A stretch of 23,420 nt of DNA from Archaeoglobaceae archaeon (lineage in GTDB: Archaea; Halobacteriota; Archaeoglobi; Archaeoglobales; Archaeoglobaceae): the NCBI GenBank assembly GCA_025059545.1, contig JANXDJ010000014.1, positions 1 through 23,420 of the forward strand, given 5' to 3'. This document shows positions 7,503-14,870 of the stretch, piece by piece (within the stretch, counting starts at the first letter, position 1; every line of letters begins with the position of its first letter). The notes under the pieces are model-generated. The model did not search any database, was not told where the DNA came from, and worked only from the letters and a program-made list of their open reading frames with translations. The translations under genes and the position numbers were made by a program.

Positions 7503-8720
7503 CTACGCCCCGAACTTCTTCGAAATGTTGAGCAGATCGAGAGCGATGTTCAAGAGATCCAATCCTCTTATTCTGCAAAGTCCACCTTTTGGAGCATCGA
7601 ACTCGCTGAATCTCTTTACATCGTCAACCCTCACACCCTCATGCACGATTGAGACGATAACTGGATCTGCGGTGTGCTCACCAACACTAACAGGGGTTGA
7701 GTGGTCTGAGGTTACGATTAGGCAATTCTCTGAGAAGTCTAAGTCCATTAGTCTAGACAGATGAGGATCAAGTTTCTCTATGAATTCCACTTTTCCCTCG
7801 AAGTCTCGATCATGCCCGATCTCATCTGGAGCTTTTACGTGGAGTAAAACCACATCATTGCGTCTCAATAAATCCAGAGCGGTGCTCAACTTTGCTCCTA
7901 AATCAGTTCTCTTATTTCCCGTAGCACCCTTAGGGGTTATAGCTTCGCCACCAATTATTCTGCCGACACCTTTGATAAGAGCAGTCGCAGATACAACCAC
8001 AAGATTTAACCCGTATTTATCCTTGAAGTTTGGGATCTCTTTCATAACTCCTGCACCACGCAGAAGAATTACATTCGCCTTTGGAAGCCCTTTTTTCTCT
8101 CTTTCAGCATTCACAGGATGCTTTTCAAGGACTTCATTGGCCTTGGACATGAACTCGTTTATGATCTCAGCAGTCTTTATCGCTGTCTCACTTAAAGGTT
8201 TGCATTTTTTCACTCTCTCTCCTACTACCTTTGGATCCGTTTCGGTGAGTTCTGCAGACAGATCTCCCCTGAAAACAACTACCGCTCTGTGCCCAGTAGC
8301 TTTTGCCACTTCAAAGTCTATAGACAGATCGATCTCGTTCAAAGCCTCTACGAGTTCTTCAGTATCCTCAATTCTTCCAGCCCTACGATCTACAACCACT
8401 TTATCAAAAACACTTCCATTGCCAACAACTGTTGCGAAATTTGCTCTGAAAGCTATGTCTCCGGGCTTGAGATCGATCCCAACTCCTGCGGCTTCTATAG
8501 GACCTCTACCCGTGTAAAACTTGTAAGGATCATAACCGAGAAGAGCTAAATGACTCGTATCACTTCCAGGTCTCACCCCGGGGGATATTGTGTCCATTAT
8601 GCCATTAATTCCCAATTCAGCGATTTTATCGAGATTTGGTTTTCTTGCGATGCTCAAAGGAGTTTTACCTCTAATCGGTCTATCTGGCAATCCATCTATT
8701 ATGAACATCAGCAGAGACAA
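7503..8720 (-). CDS. apgM: 2,3-bisphosphoglycerate-independent phosphoglycerate mutase, archaeal ApgM
   Basis: 405 residues, typical of archaeal ApgM (alkaline phosphatase superfamily), which interconverts 3- and 2-phosphoglycerate. The metal-binding Asp lies in FIIDGLPDRP near the N-terminus, the catalytic Ser in PGSDTSHLALLGYDP near residues 51-65, and the further metal ligands in KAPDEIGHDRD and VTSDHSTP in the C-terminal half. The start is read as TTG at 8720, because GAGGTGGT on the minus strand (8724-8731) ends only a few bases upstream and the resulting MSLLMFIIDG fits homologues. The next ATG (codon 5, 8708) would sit too far from that site. A TATA box at 8751-8760 gives a short leader. 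scpB follows after 1 nt. Confidence 0.96.
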   Translation of the reverse strand: MSLLMFIIDGLPDRPIRGKTPLSIARKPNLDKIAELGINGIMDTISPGVRPGSDTSHLALLGYDPYKFYTGRGPIEAAGVGIDLKPGDIAFRANFATVVGNGSVFDKVVVDRRAGRIEDTEELVEALNEIDLSIDFEVAKATGHRAVVVFRGDLSAELTETDPKVVGERVKKCKPLSETAIKTAEIINEFMSKANEVLEKHPVNAEREKKGLPKANVILLRGAGVMKEIPNFKDKYGLNLVVVSATALIKGVGRIIGGEAITPKGATGNKRTDLGAKLSTALDLLRRNDVVLLHVKAPDEIGHDRDFEGKVEFIEKLDPHLSRLMDLDFSENCLIVTSDHSTPVSVGEHTADPVIVSIVHEGVRVDDVKRFSEFDAPKGGLCRIRGLDLLNIALDLLNISKKFGA

Positions 8721-8750
8721 GCGACCACCTCATACTAATTAGGAAAAAGA

Positions 8751-8760
8751 ATTTATAAAA
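8751..8760 (-). promoter_or_regulatory. TATA box of the apgM-scpB operon
   Basis: TTTTATAAAT on the minus strand. It predicts a transcription start near 8729, giving a leader of about 9 nt that contains the ribosome site GAGGTGGT. Confidence 0.6.
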
Positions 8761-8814
8761 TCATCGTTGCATAAAATATGTTTGGTCTAATTCTACTCTA
8801 AAATTATGAGAAAA

Positions 8815-8822
8815 GCTATAAA
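8815..8822 (+). promoter_or_regulatory. TATA-like element before the FtsZ-like gene
   Basis: GCTATAAA lies about 27 nt before the ATG at 8846. A second candidate, CATAAAATA near 8770-8778, would leave a longer leader containing AAGAGG (8834-8839). The choice between them is open. Confidence 0.4.
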
Positions 8823-8845
8823 CAGAATTAACTAAGAGGCAAAAA

Positions 8846-9769
8846 ATGAGGCTACTCACCGTTGGGATAGGTTTGAGGGGGGCAAGGATTGCAGAACTTT
8901 TCTACAAACATGGAGTGAGAGTTAATAAGGTTCCCCTATTCAAGTGTTTTGCCCTTCTTAGTGACGAGTCTCAGATCAGGAGTGTTTCAATTGGTGATGA
9001 TCGAAAATATTACCTACACGATAGAAGAGGCGTTCCCGGTTTTCTTAATGCTTTGACGAGGCATTACGAGATCTGGGAGGGTAACTTAGTCATAACGTCT
9101 CTCGAGGATGACTTTGCCTTTGAAATATCCCTCGAGTTCTGCCAAAGAGTGAAAGCTTTTACAGACGATCCTGTAATATATTTAACATTGATTCCGAGCT
9201 TGGGTAATGTTGATATCTCAGAAATAAAGAAAAAGATGAGAGCTATTCAAAAAATTTCGGATATAATCATAGCTTTTGAGGGAAAGGCAGAGTCTGATCA
9301 AAAAATATTCGATGCTTTAAATCTTCTCGCATTGGCTGGAGAGGTTGACATTAAAAAAAGAATTGCGGGAGAAGTGGTTGTAGACACTTCAGATGTATTC
9401 AATGCTCTAAAATCAGCAGGGTTTTCTGTAGTAGGATTTGCAGAACAAAAGATAAATTTCGATCCATTCAAAAAGGGAAGTGAGCTTAAGGCAATTAGAA
9501 CGAGGAGAATTCTTGATATGTTTGACCAGGCAATCGAGAATTTAAGCATAAGAGGAGACATAGAAAAAGCAACTTCGTCGCTTTTGCTATTCTGTGGACC
9601 GAAAGAGGAGATAACGATGGAGGGTATATTCGAAGCGATAAGCAGAGTAGAAAGGCTTAACAAAGAGATGGTGATAAGATACGGCGATTGTCCAATATCT
9701 CCGTCGTTTATAACAAAAAAAGTGGCTCTTGTAGTGCTATTTTCCGGTCTCAAAAGCTTCAAGTTCTAA
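8846..9769 (+). CDS. Divergent FtsZ/tubulin-like protein lacking the GTP-binding loop
   Basis: 307 residues. The start, RLLTVGIGLRGARIAELFYK, resembles the first strand and glycine loop of FtsZ (VGxGGxGxN). Residues 179-197 (VDTSDVFNALKSAGFSVVG) match the FtsZ segment around NVDFADVxxxMxxxGxAxMG. Residues 222-300 follow the FtsZ C-terminal domain: an A-x-E-N-x-S helix, a G-D-I-x-x-A turn, a strand ending in CGPKEE and a last strand KVALVVLFSG. The tubulin signature GGGTG(S/T)G is missing: the expected position, about 80-93, reads NLVITSLEDDFAFE. GTP hydrolysis is therefore doubtful. The gene is transcribed away from apgM-scpB, and its last 33 nt overlap the end of truA. The family call rests on motif order, not on a search; a fully unrelated Rossmann-like protein is the alternative. 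Confidence 0.6.
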   Translation: MRLLTVGIGLRGARIAELFYKHGVRVNKVPLFKCFALLSDESQIRSVSIGDDRKYYLHDRRGVPGFLNALTRHYEIWEGNLVITSLEDDFAFEISLEFCQRVKAFTDDPVIYLTLIPSLGNVDISEIKKKMRAIQKISDIIIAFEGKAESDQKIFDALNLLALAGEVDIKKRIAGEVVVDTSDVFNALKSAGFSVVGFAEQKINFDPFKKGSELKAIRTRRILDMFDQAIENLSIRGDIEKATSSLLLFCGPKEEITMEGIFEAISRVERLNKEMVIRYGDCPISPSFITKKVALVVLFSGLKSFKF

Positions 9770-10522
9770 CGAGAATAGTTTATAAAAGATACCACTCTCA
9801 ATTAGCCTCTTTTTTAGCCTTAGATTTAGCAATTTCTTTGCATATTCATCTATCTCGAATTTTATGCCTTCGTATTTTACATCTTTAAGCAAAAGTCCAC
9901 TTGCTGGAGCAGGTTGAACTCTTTCTCTGTGTTCTGCTGGATTTAGCATTTTTTTGAACCAATCTAAGTCTTTTCCACTTCCAATTAGCTTTAAAGCTGT
10001 GGCTATACAGCGAACCATATTCCATGTAAATGCATTGCCTTCAATCTCGAAAATAATGAAATCTCCGCTTTTTATTATCTCCGCTCTATAAATTGTTCTC
10101 CTACCTCCTTTATATCCCTTGGTGAAATTGGAGAAGTCCCAAGTGCCACATAGAAGCTTTACTGCCTTTTCTATTGCTAAAAAATCGTAATTTTCGTCGT
10201 AAAAAACGTATGAATATACTCTAATATTCGCTTTTCTTGGATTGAAACTCTCTGGAACTTCGCAAGATGCCCATGCAGTTATATCGTCTGGCAATTCCGA
10301 GTTTAGCATCCTTGGAGTTATTTTGAAATCGCTGTTAAATGCAACAACCTGCCCAAGAGCATGGACTCCTGCATCAGTTCTACCAGCAAAACTTAACTTT
10401 GAGTTAATTCCTAAACTCCTTAGAGCTTTTAGAATTTCTCCAGCTACAGTTCTACAATTTGGCTGGAATTGGCTACCAAAAAAATTATCACCGAAGTATG
10501 CGACTTTTATCGCATACTTCAT
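9737..10522 (-). CDS. truA: tRNA pseudouridine synthase A
   Basis: 261 residues, normal for archaeal TruA, which makes pseudouridine at tRNA positions 38-40. The family's opening is seen as VAYFGDNFFGSQFQ at 8-20. The catalytic Asp is Asp50 in GRTDAGVHALGQV (48-60), and RVYSYVFYD and NFTKG stretches follow, with the conserved FxWNMVRxI-type segment FTWNMVRCI in the C-terminal half. The ATG overlaps the stop of the upstream 102-residue gene by 4 nt. The 3' end overlaps the convergent FtsZ-like gene by 33 nt. Confidence 0.95.
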   Translation of the reverse strand: MKYAIKVAYFGDNFFGSQFQPNCRTVAGEILKALRSLGINSKLSFAGRTDAGVHALGQVVAFNSDFKITPRMLNSELPDDITAWASCEVPESFNPRKANIRVYSYVFYDENYDFLAIEKAVKLLCGTWDFSNFTKGYKGGRRTIYRAEIIKSGDFIIFEIEGNAFTWNMVRCIATALKLIGSGKDLDWFKKMLNPAEHRERVQPAPASGLLLKDVKYEGIKFEIDEYAKKLLNLRLKKRLIESGIFYKLFSLELEAFETGK

Positions 10523-10827
10523 GCCTTCCTAAGGAAAGTATTAACAACTTCGTTAACCGTGTAGAGCATTTCGCGGACAACACTCTTTACATTTTTCTGT
10601 CCTTGGTAAAAGCCAACTGCAGCTCCTACGAGGAACACAAAACCAATTTCATCGAGCTTATATTTCTCCTTCAACTGCAGAAGATCGTTTACCTTGCTTT
10701 CAGGTAAACCCTCAACGGTGCTCGGCTCTTCTTCCTTTGAACTCAAAAATCTCTCGTCAACAGACCACTTCGCTTTTAATTCTTCGAAGGCATCCATCAA
10801 TATCGATTTTCTCGTTTCCACGTCCAT
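10519..10827 (-). CDS. Conserved-looking small protein of unknown function, coupled to truA
   Basis: 102 residues, not recognised. The N-terminal half is charged and helical (MDVETRKSILMDAFEELKAK), followed by an acidic linker around 30-40. A hydrophobic glycine-containing stretch, GFVFLVGAAVGFYQG at about 62-76, could be a short membrane-facing or buried helix. It is rather short and is followed by a basic, helical tail. The gene shares 4 nt with the truA start, so expression is probably coupled. A TATA-like AATTTTTAAAC (10847-10857) lies about 24 nt before its ATG and overlaps the gap stop codon. Coding evidence is the tight junctions and full use of the space. Confidence 0.75.
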   Translation of the reverse strand: MDVETRKSILMDAFEELKAKWSVDERFLSSKEEEPSTVEGLPESKVNDLLQLKEKYKLDEIGFVFLVGAAVGFYQGQKNVKSVVREMLYTVNEVVNTFLRKA

Positions 10828-10847
10828 GCTCTAAGTAATCAAAAAGT

Positions 10848-11864
10848 TTAAAAATTTTTCTCTCCAATGCGGAGAGATTTATTCGTTTTTTCTATGCTCT
10901 GCTTCTTTTCAACTCCGAAAATAGCTCTTATGGCATCGATGTTCTCTGGCACTACAATAGCTTCTTGGTGAACCGCTTGGGTTACAAAGAGATCGTTTCC
11001 GTCAATAGCTATTGATTCGAGCCATACAACGTTCTCAAAAAGGTCGTATCTCATCCTTAATTCCCTTCCAAATTCTACAATTTTTGCAGTTGAAGTAAAA
11101 CCATCCTCAGCTGAAACGAGCATAATTCTTGGTTCTTTTTCAAGCACCGCTATAACGTCTTCTCTTTTCACCCTCTCTTTGAGCTCGATGGATAACGAGT
11201 GAACATGCATGATCGTTGTAGGTAGTTTAAAGGCTGTTGTCACGATGTCGACATCGGGAAGCACTGTTTTAACATCTTTGGCATGATGAGATGGTAAAGC
11301 AATTGGATCGGGCATTATTGCATTCATCAAACCTTTATTATCCTCCTTTGGATCAGAGATCCTTCGCAAGATCGTTGCTCTGACTCTACCGATCTTGAAA
11401 TTCGTCTTTAGTAGATAGATCAGCCTCGTCAAAGCAGTTGTGTTACAGCTCACGACTCTCACAAATTTTTTGCCCTTTGCTTGCTCGTAGTTTGCGAGAG
11501 CGTTAAAGGAGACTTCCGCAACTTCTTTTTTCTCTCCACCTTGGAAGACCGCTTTAATGCCAATCTTTTCATAGATCTTCTTGTTCTCCGCTCCAACCTT
11601 GTCTGGACTGCAGTCTAAAACTATGTCCGCCTTGGCAAGCAGATCCTCGAGAGTTCCACAGGTTTCTATGCCAGTTTTCTCGAACAGCTCTGCATTTTCC
11701 TTCTTTGCCAGATATAGATCGAATTTTTTCGAAGCAATCCTCGCTTCAAAGTCCGGCTTTGTCTTTGTAACTCCAACTACTTCCATATCGTCCTGAATGG
11801 CTACCGCATCTGCCACTCTCTTTCCTATGGTTCCATATCCATTAACAGCTACCTTTAGCTTCAT
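10848..11864 (-). CDS. gap: Glyceraldehyde-3-phosphate dehydrogenase, archaeal type II
   Basis: 338 residues, the usual archaeal length. The Rossmann motif NGYGTIGKRVA is at 8-18 and the nucleophile is Cys140 in VVSCNTTALTR. RRISDPKEDNKG and MPDPIALPSHHAKDVKTV are also archaeal type II signatures. The enzyme phosphorylates and oxidises glyceraldehyde-3-phosphate, or runs the reverse in gluconeogenesis. The ATG at 11864 is preferred over the in-frame TTG one codon earlier. GGGGGTG sits 5 nt upstream of the ATG, and the upstream cooT-like stop overlaps it by one base (TGATG), the pattern of reinitiation. Together with apgM, it gives the window two lower-glycolytic genes. Confidence 0.96.
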   Translation of the reverse strand: MKLKVAVNGYGTIGKRVADAVAIQDDMEVVGVTKTKPDFEARIASKKFDLYLAKKENAELFEKTGIETCGTLEDLLAKADIVLDCSPDKVGAENKKIYEKIGIKAVFQGGEKKEVAEVSFNALANYEQAKGKKFVRVVSCNTTALTRLIYLLKTNFKIGRVRATILRRISDPKEDNKGLMNAIMPDPIALPSHHAKDVKTVLPDVDIVTTAFKLPTTIMHVHSLSIELKERVKREDVIAVLEKEPRIMLVSAEDGFTSTAKIVEFGRELRMRYDLFENVVWLESIAIDGNDLFVTQAVHQEAIVVPENIDAIRAIFGVEKKQSIEKTNKSLRIGEKNF

Positions 11865-12043
11865 CAATACACCCCCAATATTGCTTTATGCGCAATCAAA
11901 TCGATCTCCAAAATTTTCCCTCTGATCTCTTTCAGACTTCCGAGGATATCCCAAATCCTAACAACATCGCCTTCGACCTTTATCCTAACAACATCTTCCA
12001 TTAGAAGCTCACCACTCGCTGAGAAAACCTTTGATTCGCACAT
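11864..12043 (-). CDS. CooT-like nickel-binding protein (59 aa)
   Basis: 59 residues beginning MCESKVFS, with VVRIKVEGDVVRIWDILGSLKEI in the middle and IDLIAHKAIL near the end. This is the CooT family pattern: M-C-E-S/A-x-V, then G-x-x-V-x-x-x-D-I-L-G and I-D-L-x-x-H-K. In CooT from carbon monoxide dehydrogenase systems, Cys2 takes part in binding nickel in a small SH3-like dimer, and Cys2 is present here. The stop shares one base with the gap start codon, so the two are co-translated. A TATA box about 24 nt upstream makes the transcript leaderless or nearly so. No cooC, cooJ or carbon monoxide dehydrogenase gene is nearby. Confidence 0.83.
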   Translation of the reverse strand: MCESKVFSASGELLMEDVVRIKVEGDVVRIWDILGSLKEIRGKILEIDLIAHKAILGVY

Positions 12044-12061
12044 GATTTCTGTTGAGCAAAG

Positions 12062-12072
12062 CTAAATAAAAG
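12062..12072 (-). promoter_or_regulatory. TATA box of the cooT-like/gap operon
   Basis: CTTTTATTTAG on the minus strand, centred about 24 nt before the start codon at 12043. Confidence 0.55.
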
Positions 12073-12121
12073 TTTTAGGGTTCGAGAAAAGAAAAATCTA
12101 AATTAGAATTGCTATATCTTC

Positions 12122-12619
12122 ATGTGCGTTTTGGGCTCTGAAGAGATCAAGAAGAGAATCGAAAAAGGGCTTATAAGGAATTTCATAGATCTAAGGGTTC
12201 AGCTTCAGCCAAATGGTTTTGATTGCACACTCAAATCTGTTGCAAAGCTTAAAAGTTCGGGTAAAATAGATTTTGACAACACCGAGAGATTTTTGGCTGA
12301 AATTGAAGAGATAAAATTCAAAGAATGGGTTTATTTACCTCAAGGAATTTACAAAGCAATTTTAAATGAAATCGTGAAGCTTGACGAAGATTTGATGGCA
12401 ATTGCAAAGCCGAGATCAAGCTTGGTGAGATGTGGGGTTGATGTAATTACTGCAGTTTGGGATGCTGGATATGAAGGAAGAAGTGAAGTTGCCATAGCAG
12501 TGCACAATCCTCTCGGGATCTGGTTGAAAAGAAATGCTCGAATAGTTCAGCTCGTTTTCATCAAGCTTTGTTCAAAGACTAAAGAATACTCTGGAGTTTA
12601 CAAATACGAGAATCTCTAA
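12122..12619 (+). CDS. dut: Deoxyuridine triphosphatase, archaeal DCD/dUTPase family
   Basis: 165 residues, matching archaeal dUTPases that share the dCTP deaminase fold and turn dUTP to dUMP. Landmarks are QPNGFDCTL at 29-37, the substrate-loop PRSSL at 97-101, AVWDAGYEGRS at 111-121, HNPLGIWL at 128-135 and AQLVF-like VQLVF at 142-146, ending in SGVYKYEN. The close homologue dCTP deaminase is usually longer with a distinct C-terminus, so dUTPase is preferred, although a bifunctional enzyme cannot be excluded. ATG 12122 gives the family's start. Its last bases interlock with the stop of the convergent M20 gene (12616-12619). Confidence 0.88.
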   Translation: MCVLGSEEIKKRIEKGLIRNFIDLRVQLQPNGFDCTLKSVAKLKSSGKIDFDNTERFLAEIEEIKFKEWVYLPQGIYKAILNEIVKLDEDLMAIAKPRSSLVRCGVDVITAVWDAGYEGRSEVAIAVHNPLGIWLKRNARIVQLVFIKLCSKTKEYSGVYKYENL

Positions 12620-13818
12620 TATTTCGGTTCGAAGAATAGAGAGAAAAAGACCTTCGCATCCTCAACCATGTTCTCTATTTTGCAGTATTCATTTGGCTTA
12701 TGAGCTGTTGAATCCGTGGTGCACCATGCAACGGATTCTCTAAATCCCTCTTTTCTAAGGAAAGAAGCGCAAGTGTTTCCTCCAATTCCAAAAAGCTTTG
12801 GTTTTATACTCCTAAGGTTCAAGATCGTCTCAGAAAGTTTCAGAACTATTTCAGCATTCTCAGGAGTTTTTGGAGAGCTTGAACTCTGAATCACCTCCAC
12901 ATCGATCTTCTCCTTGTCTCTGATCTCATGGAATCTTCTAACGCTCTCTATGTAGTCTATTACTTCTTCTACAGAGTATTCTGGAAGTATTCTACAATCC
13001 ATGTAACTAACGTCAAGACCGGGAATAGTGTTTACGTTATCCACATTTTTCTCCCTTTTAGTAGGCTCAAAAGTCGAATAAGGCGGATCAAAAAGCTCAT
13101 TTTTTGCATTGAACTTCGAATGTAATTTCTCATCTAAATCGAGAATGAACTTCATAGCCCTTCTTGAGGCATTCTTAATTGGCATGCTTGCATGCGATTG
13201 AGTTCCAAAGACTTCGAATTTTAGCCAGAGAATGCTTTTCTCAGCAATTTCGATAAGCTCTCCTCTTTGAGAACCGACATCTGGAACTATAAAGAGATCC
13301 TCCTTGGAGAAAACTCTTTGCTTAAGCAAATGTTTTACTCCATACTCACTACCACTTTCCTCGTCGGAAACAAAAGCGAGTCCAAGATTATACTTCGGCT
13401 TGACATCAGCATTCAAAACAGCTATCCCAGCAAAAAGCGATGAAACGATGCTTTGCCCATTATCCTCGCTCCCTCTACCGTATACTCTCCCGTTTTCCAC
13501 GACCGCTTTAAAGGGAGGAGTTCTCCATAGCCTCTCATCACCTTCAGGCACAACGTCCAAGTGAGTAATGATCCAAATCGTCTTATTGACGACACCCTTC
13601 ACTTTTGCAACTATATTTGGTCTTATTCCTCCTTTGGCTCTTTCATCCTTTGCATCAAATCTCTCAACATGGTCAAAGTCCTTTAGATACTTCATCAGCA
13701 ATTCCGCTTTATCTAACTCTCCCTCTCCACCAAAGTCTGGTGAAATCGCTTTAACTTCGATTACTTTGCAAAGTAATTCTACCATCTCATCTTTCATTCG
13801 ATCTATCGCCTTCAGCAT
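12616..13818 (-). CDS. M20-family metal-dependent amidohydrolase/peptidase
   Basis: 400 residues of the ArgE/DapE/carboxypeptidase G2 type. Di-zinc ligands and the catalytic pair are visible: His86 and Asp88 in ITHLDVVPEGD, Asp119 in GRGSEDNGQS, Glu153-Glu154 in SDEESGSEYG, Asp180 in VPDVGS and a C-terminal His in STAHKPNEY. The dimerisation insert with SHASMP is also present. These enzymes remove acyl or amino-acid groups from peptides or N-acyl amino acids; archaeal members are often labelled succinyl-diaminopimelate desuccinylase, but the substrate cannot be read from sequence and no lysine or arginine genes are near. The start overlaps the upstream MarR-like gene by 7 nt. Confidence 0.88.
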   Translation of the reverse strand: MLKAIDRMKDEMVELLCKVIEVKAISPDFGGEGELDKAELLMKYLKDFDHVERFDAKDERAKGGIRPNIVAKVKGVVNKTIWIITHLDVVPEGDERLWRTPPFKAVVENGRVYGRGSEDNGQSIVSSLFAGIAVLNADVKPKYNLGLAFVSDEESGSEYGVKHLLKQRVFSKEDLFIVPDVGSQRGELIEIAEKSILWLKFEVFGTQSHASMPIKNASRRAMKFILDLDEKLHSKFNAKNELFDPPYSTFEPTKREKNVDNVNTIPGLDVSYMDCRILPEYSVEEVIDYIESVRRFHEIRDKEKIDVEVIQSSSSPKTPENAEIVLKLSETILNLRSIKPKLFGIGGNTCASFLRKEGFRESVAWCTTDSTAHKPNEYCKIENMVEDAKVFFSLFFEPKY

Positions 13819-14267
13819 ATGTAATCGCTCTCTAAACGGCTTCTCAAAATTTTAGCTTCTTTGATCGCATTCTCATCTTTTGTTGAAGAGATCAAAATTT
13901 CAAGTTCCGCAACTATAGGAGCTAAATGATAAAAATCCTTTTTTGATTTTTCATAGATTTCCTCCAATTTTTTAACTCTCATGATCGAAACGAGATCCTT
14001 CGAAAGTTCATTTTTGAGTTCACGAAGAAGAAGTGCGATTCTCTTACCACATTCTGTAAGCCTTATAACCCTTGTTCTACCCTCCAATTTACTCTCGATT
14101 ATGCAGTTTTTTTCAAATTCGCTAATAACTCTCGAGATATGGCTGTAAGGAGAGTTCAAAGAGTTTGAAATCTGAAGTGGATATACTTTTTCGCCCCTCT
14201 CTTCAGCTTCAAGGACATTGAGCAAGATCTCTACAGTTTTCTCATGGAGAAACAATTTGGAGAGCAT
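13812..14267 (-). CDS. Winged-helix (MarR-like) transcription regulator
   Basis: 151 residues from ATG 14267. A winged helix fills about residues 1-75: ISNSLNSPYSHISRVISEFE is the recognition part and EGRTRVIRLTECGKRI is the wing and following helix. The C-terminal ~80 residues are helical and charged and probably dimerise. It lies just before the M20 hydrolase and overlaps it, so it may control its own operon. The reading frame extends 5 codons further to a TTG at 14282 and also offers a GTG at 14276; a TATA-like element near 14300-14309 would fit a start around 14276-14278. The exact start is unsure, but the fold is clear. Confidence 0.82.
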   Translation of the reverse strand: MLSKLFLHEKTVEILLNVLEAEERGEKVYPLQISNSLNSPYSHISRVISEFEKNCIIESKLEGRTRVIRLTECGKRIALLLRELKNELSKDLVSIMRVKKLEEIYEKSKKDFYHLAPIVAELEILISSTKDENAIKEAKILRSRLESDYIC

Positions 14268-14348
14268 CTCGACCACACACAATTGAAAACTGGCAGTATT
14301 TTAAGTTTATCAGCATTATAAAAGATGTGCAGTAGCCCAACATTGTGC

Positions 14349-14870
14349 TCAGATCTCGTAGAGTTCTCTATATAACCATGGGATTAGAGCCATAGTAACT
14401 GCAATTCTTGAAAGTTCAGTCCGCGAAATTGCACCTTTGCTCAAGTAATGCACCGCACCAACTTTTCTCCCCAACTCTTTAATCCCTGAGAGCTTCTCCA
14501 TCGTCTTACCTACTTCTGTGCCGGTCAAAGCTTGTTTAACGACTTCCTTAGGATACTCAAAGCCAGGACCGAAGCCAATTGTGAACTTTTTGCCGTTGTA
14601 AACTACTGCAACCTGAAAGTCCAAGTAGCCGGTGAGAGTGTATTTGGTTGAAATTAAACCCGCCTCAATGCCTACGGAAAAATCAAACTCACTTGAATAA
14701 CTCTTTAAAGCCCTATCCAAAGCTCCTTTAATTGTTTCATCGTTAAAAGGCTGTTTTAACTGGGTTACAACTTCAACACCAACAACTTCAACGTCATCAA
14801 AGAACTGCTGAAAAGCAAGTCTTGTTCCTTCGATCTTCGTTGGATTTTTTGAGCCAACAACCACCCTCAT
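14349..14870 (-). CDS. Inosine/xanthosine triphosphatase (YjjX/DUF84 family)
   Basis: 173 residues, the usual size. The N-terminus MRVVVGSKNPTKIEGTRLA carries the S-x-N-P-x-K phosphate-binding motif (7-12). IEAGL at 68-72 and the loop around VGAVHYLSKGAISR complete the family pattern. YjjX-type enzymes hydrolyse ITP and XTP and so keep deaminated purines out of nucleic acids. The gene is the last of a three-gene chain (TatD, EndA, this gene) with 4-nt overlaps, which suggests co-translation. With the dUTPase nearby it makes two nucleotide-pool cleaning enzymes in the window, although they are in different operons. Confidence 0.92.
   Translation of the reverse strand: MRVVVGSKNPTKIEGTRLAFQQFFDDVEVVGVEVVTQLKQPFNDETIKGALDRALKSYSSEFDFSVGIEAGLISTKYTLTGYLDFQVAVVYNGKKFTIGFGPGFEYPKEVVKQALTGTEVGKTMEKLSGIKELGRKVGAVHYLSKGAISRTELSRIAVTMALIPWLYRELYEI

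Noticed and set aside
7780..8517. Long plus-strand ORF opposite apgM
   Set aside because: It is antisense to conserved catalytic motifs and is low-complexity, Ser/Thr/Pro-rich, as expected of a shadow frame.
8994..9000. GTGATGA, a possible C/D-box RNA box C
   Set aside because: It lies inside a coding frame, with no D box at the right distance and no terminal stem.
11865..11867. TTG start for GAPDH one codon upstream
   Set aside because: The ATG at 11864 fits the spacing to GGGGGTG, overlaps the upstream stop in TGATG, and gives the usual family start.
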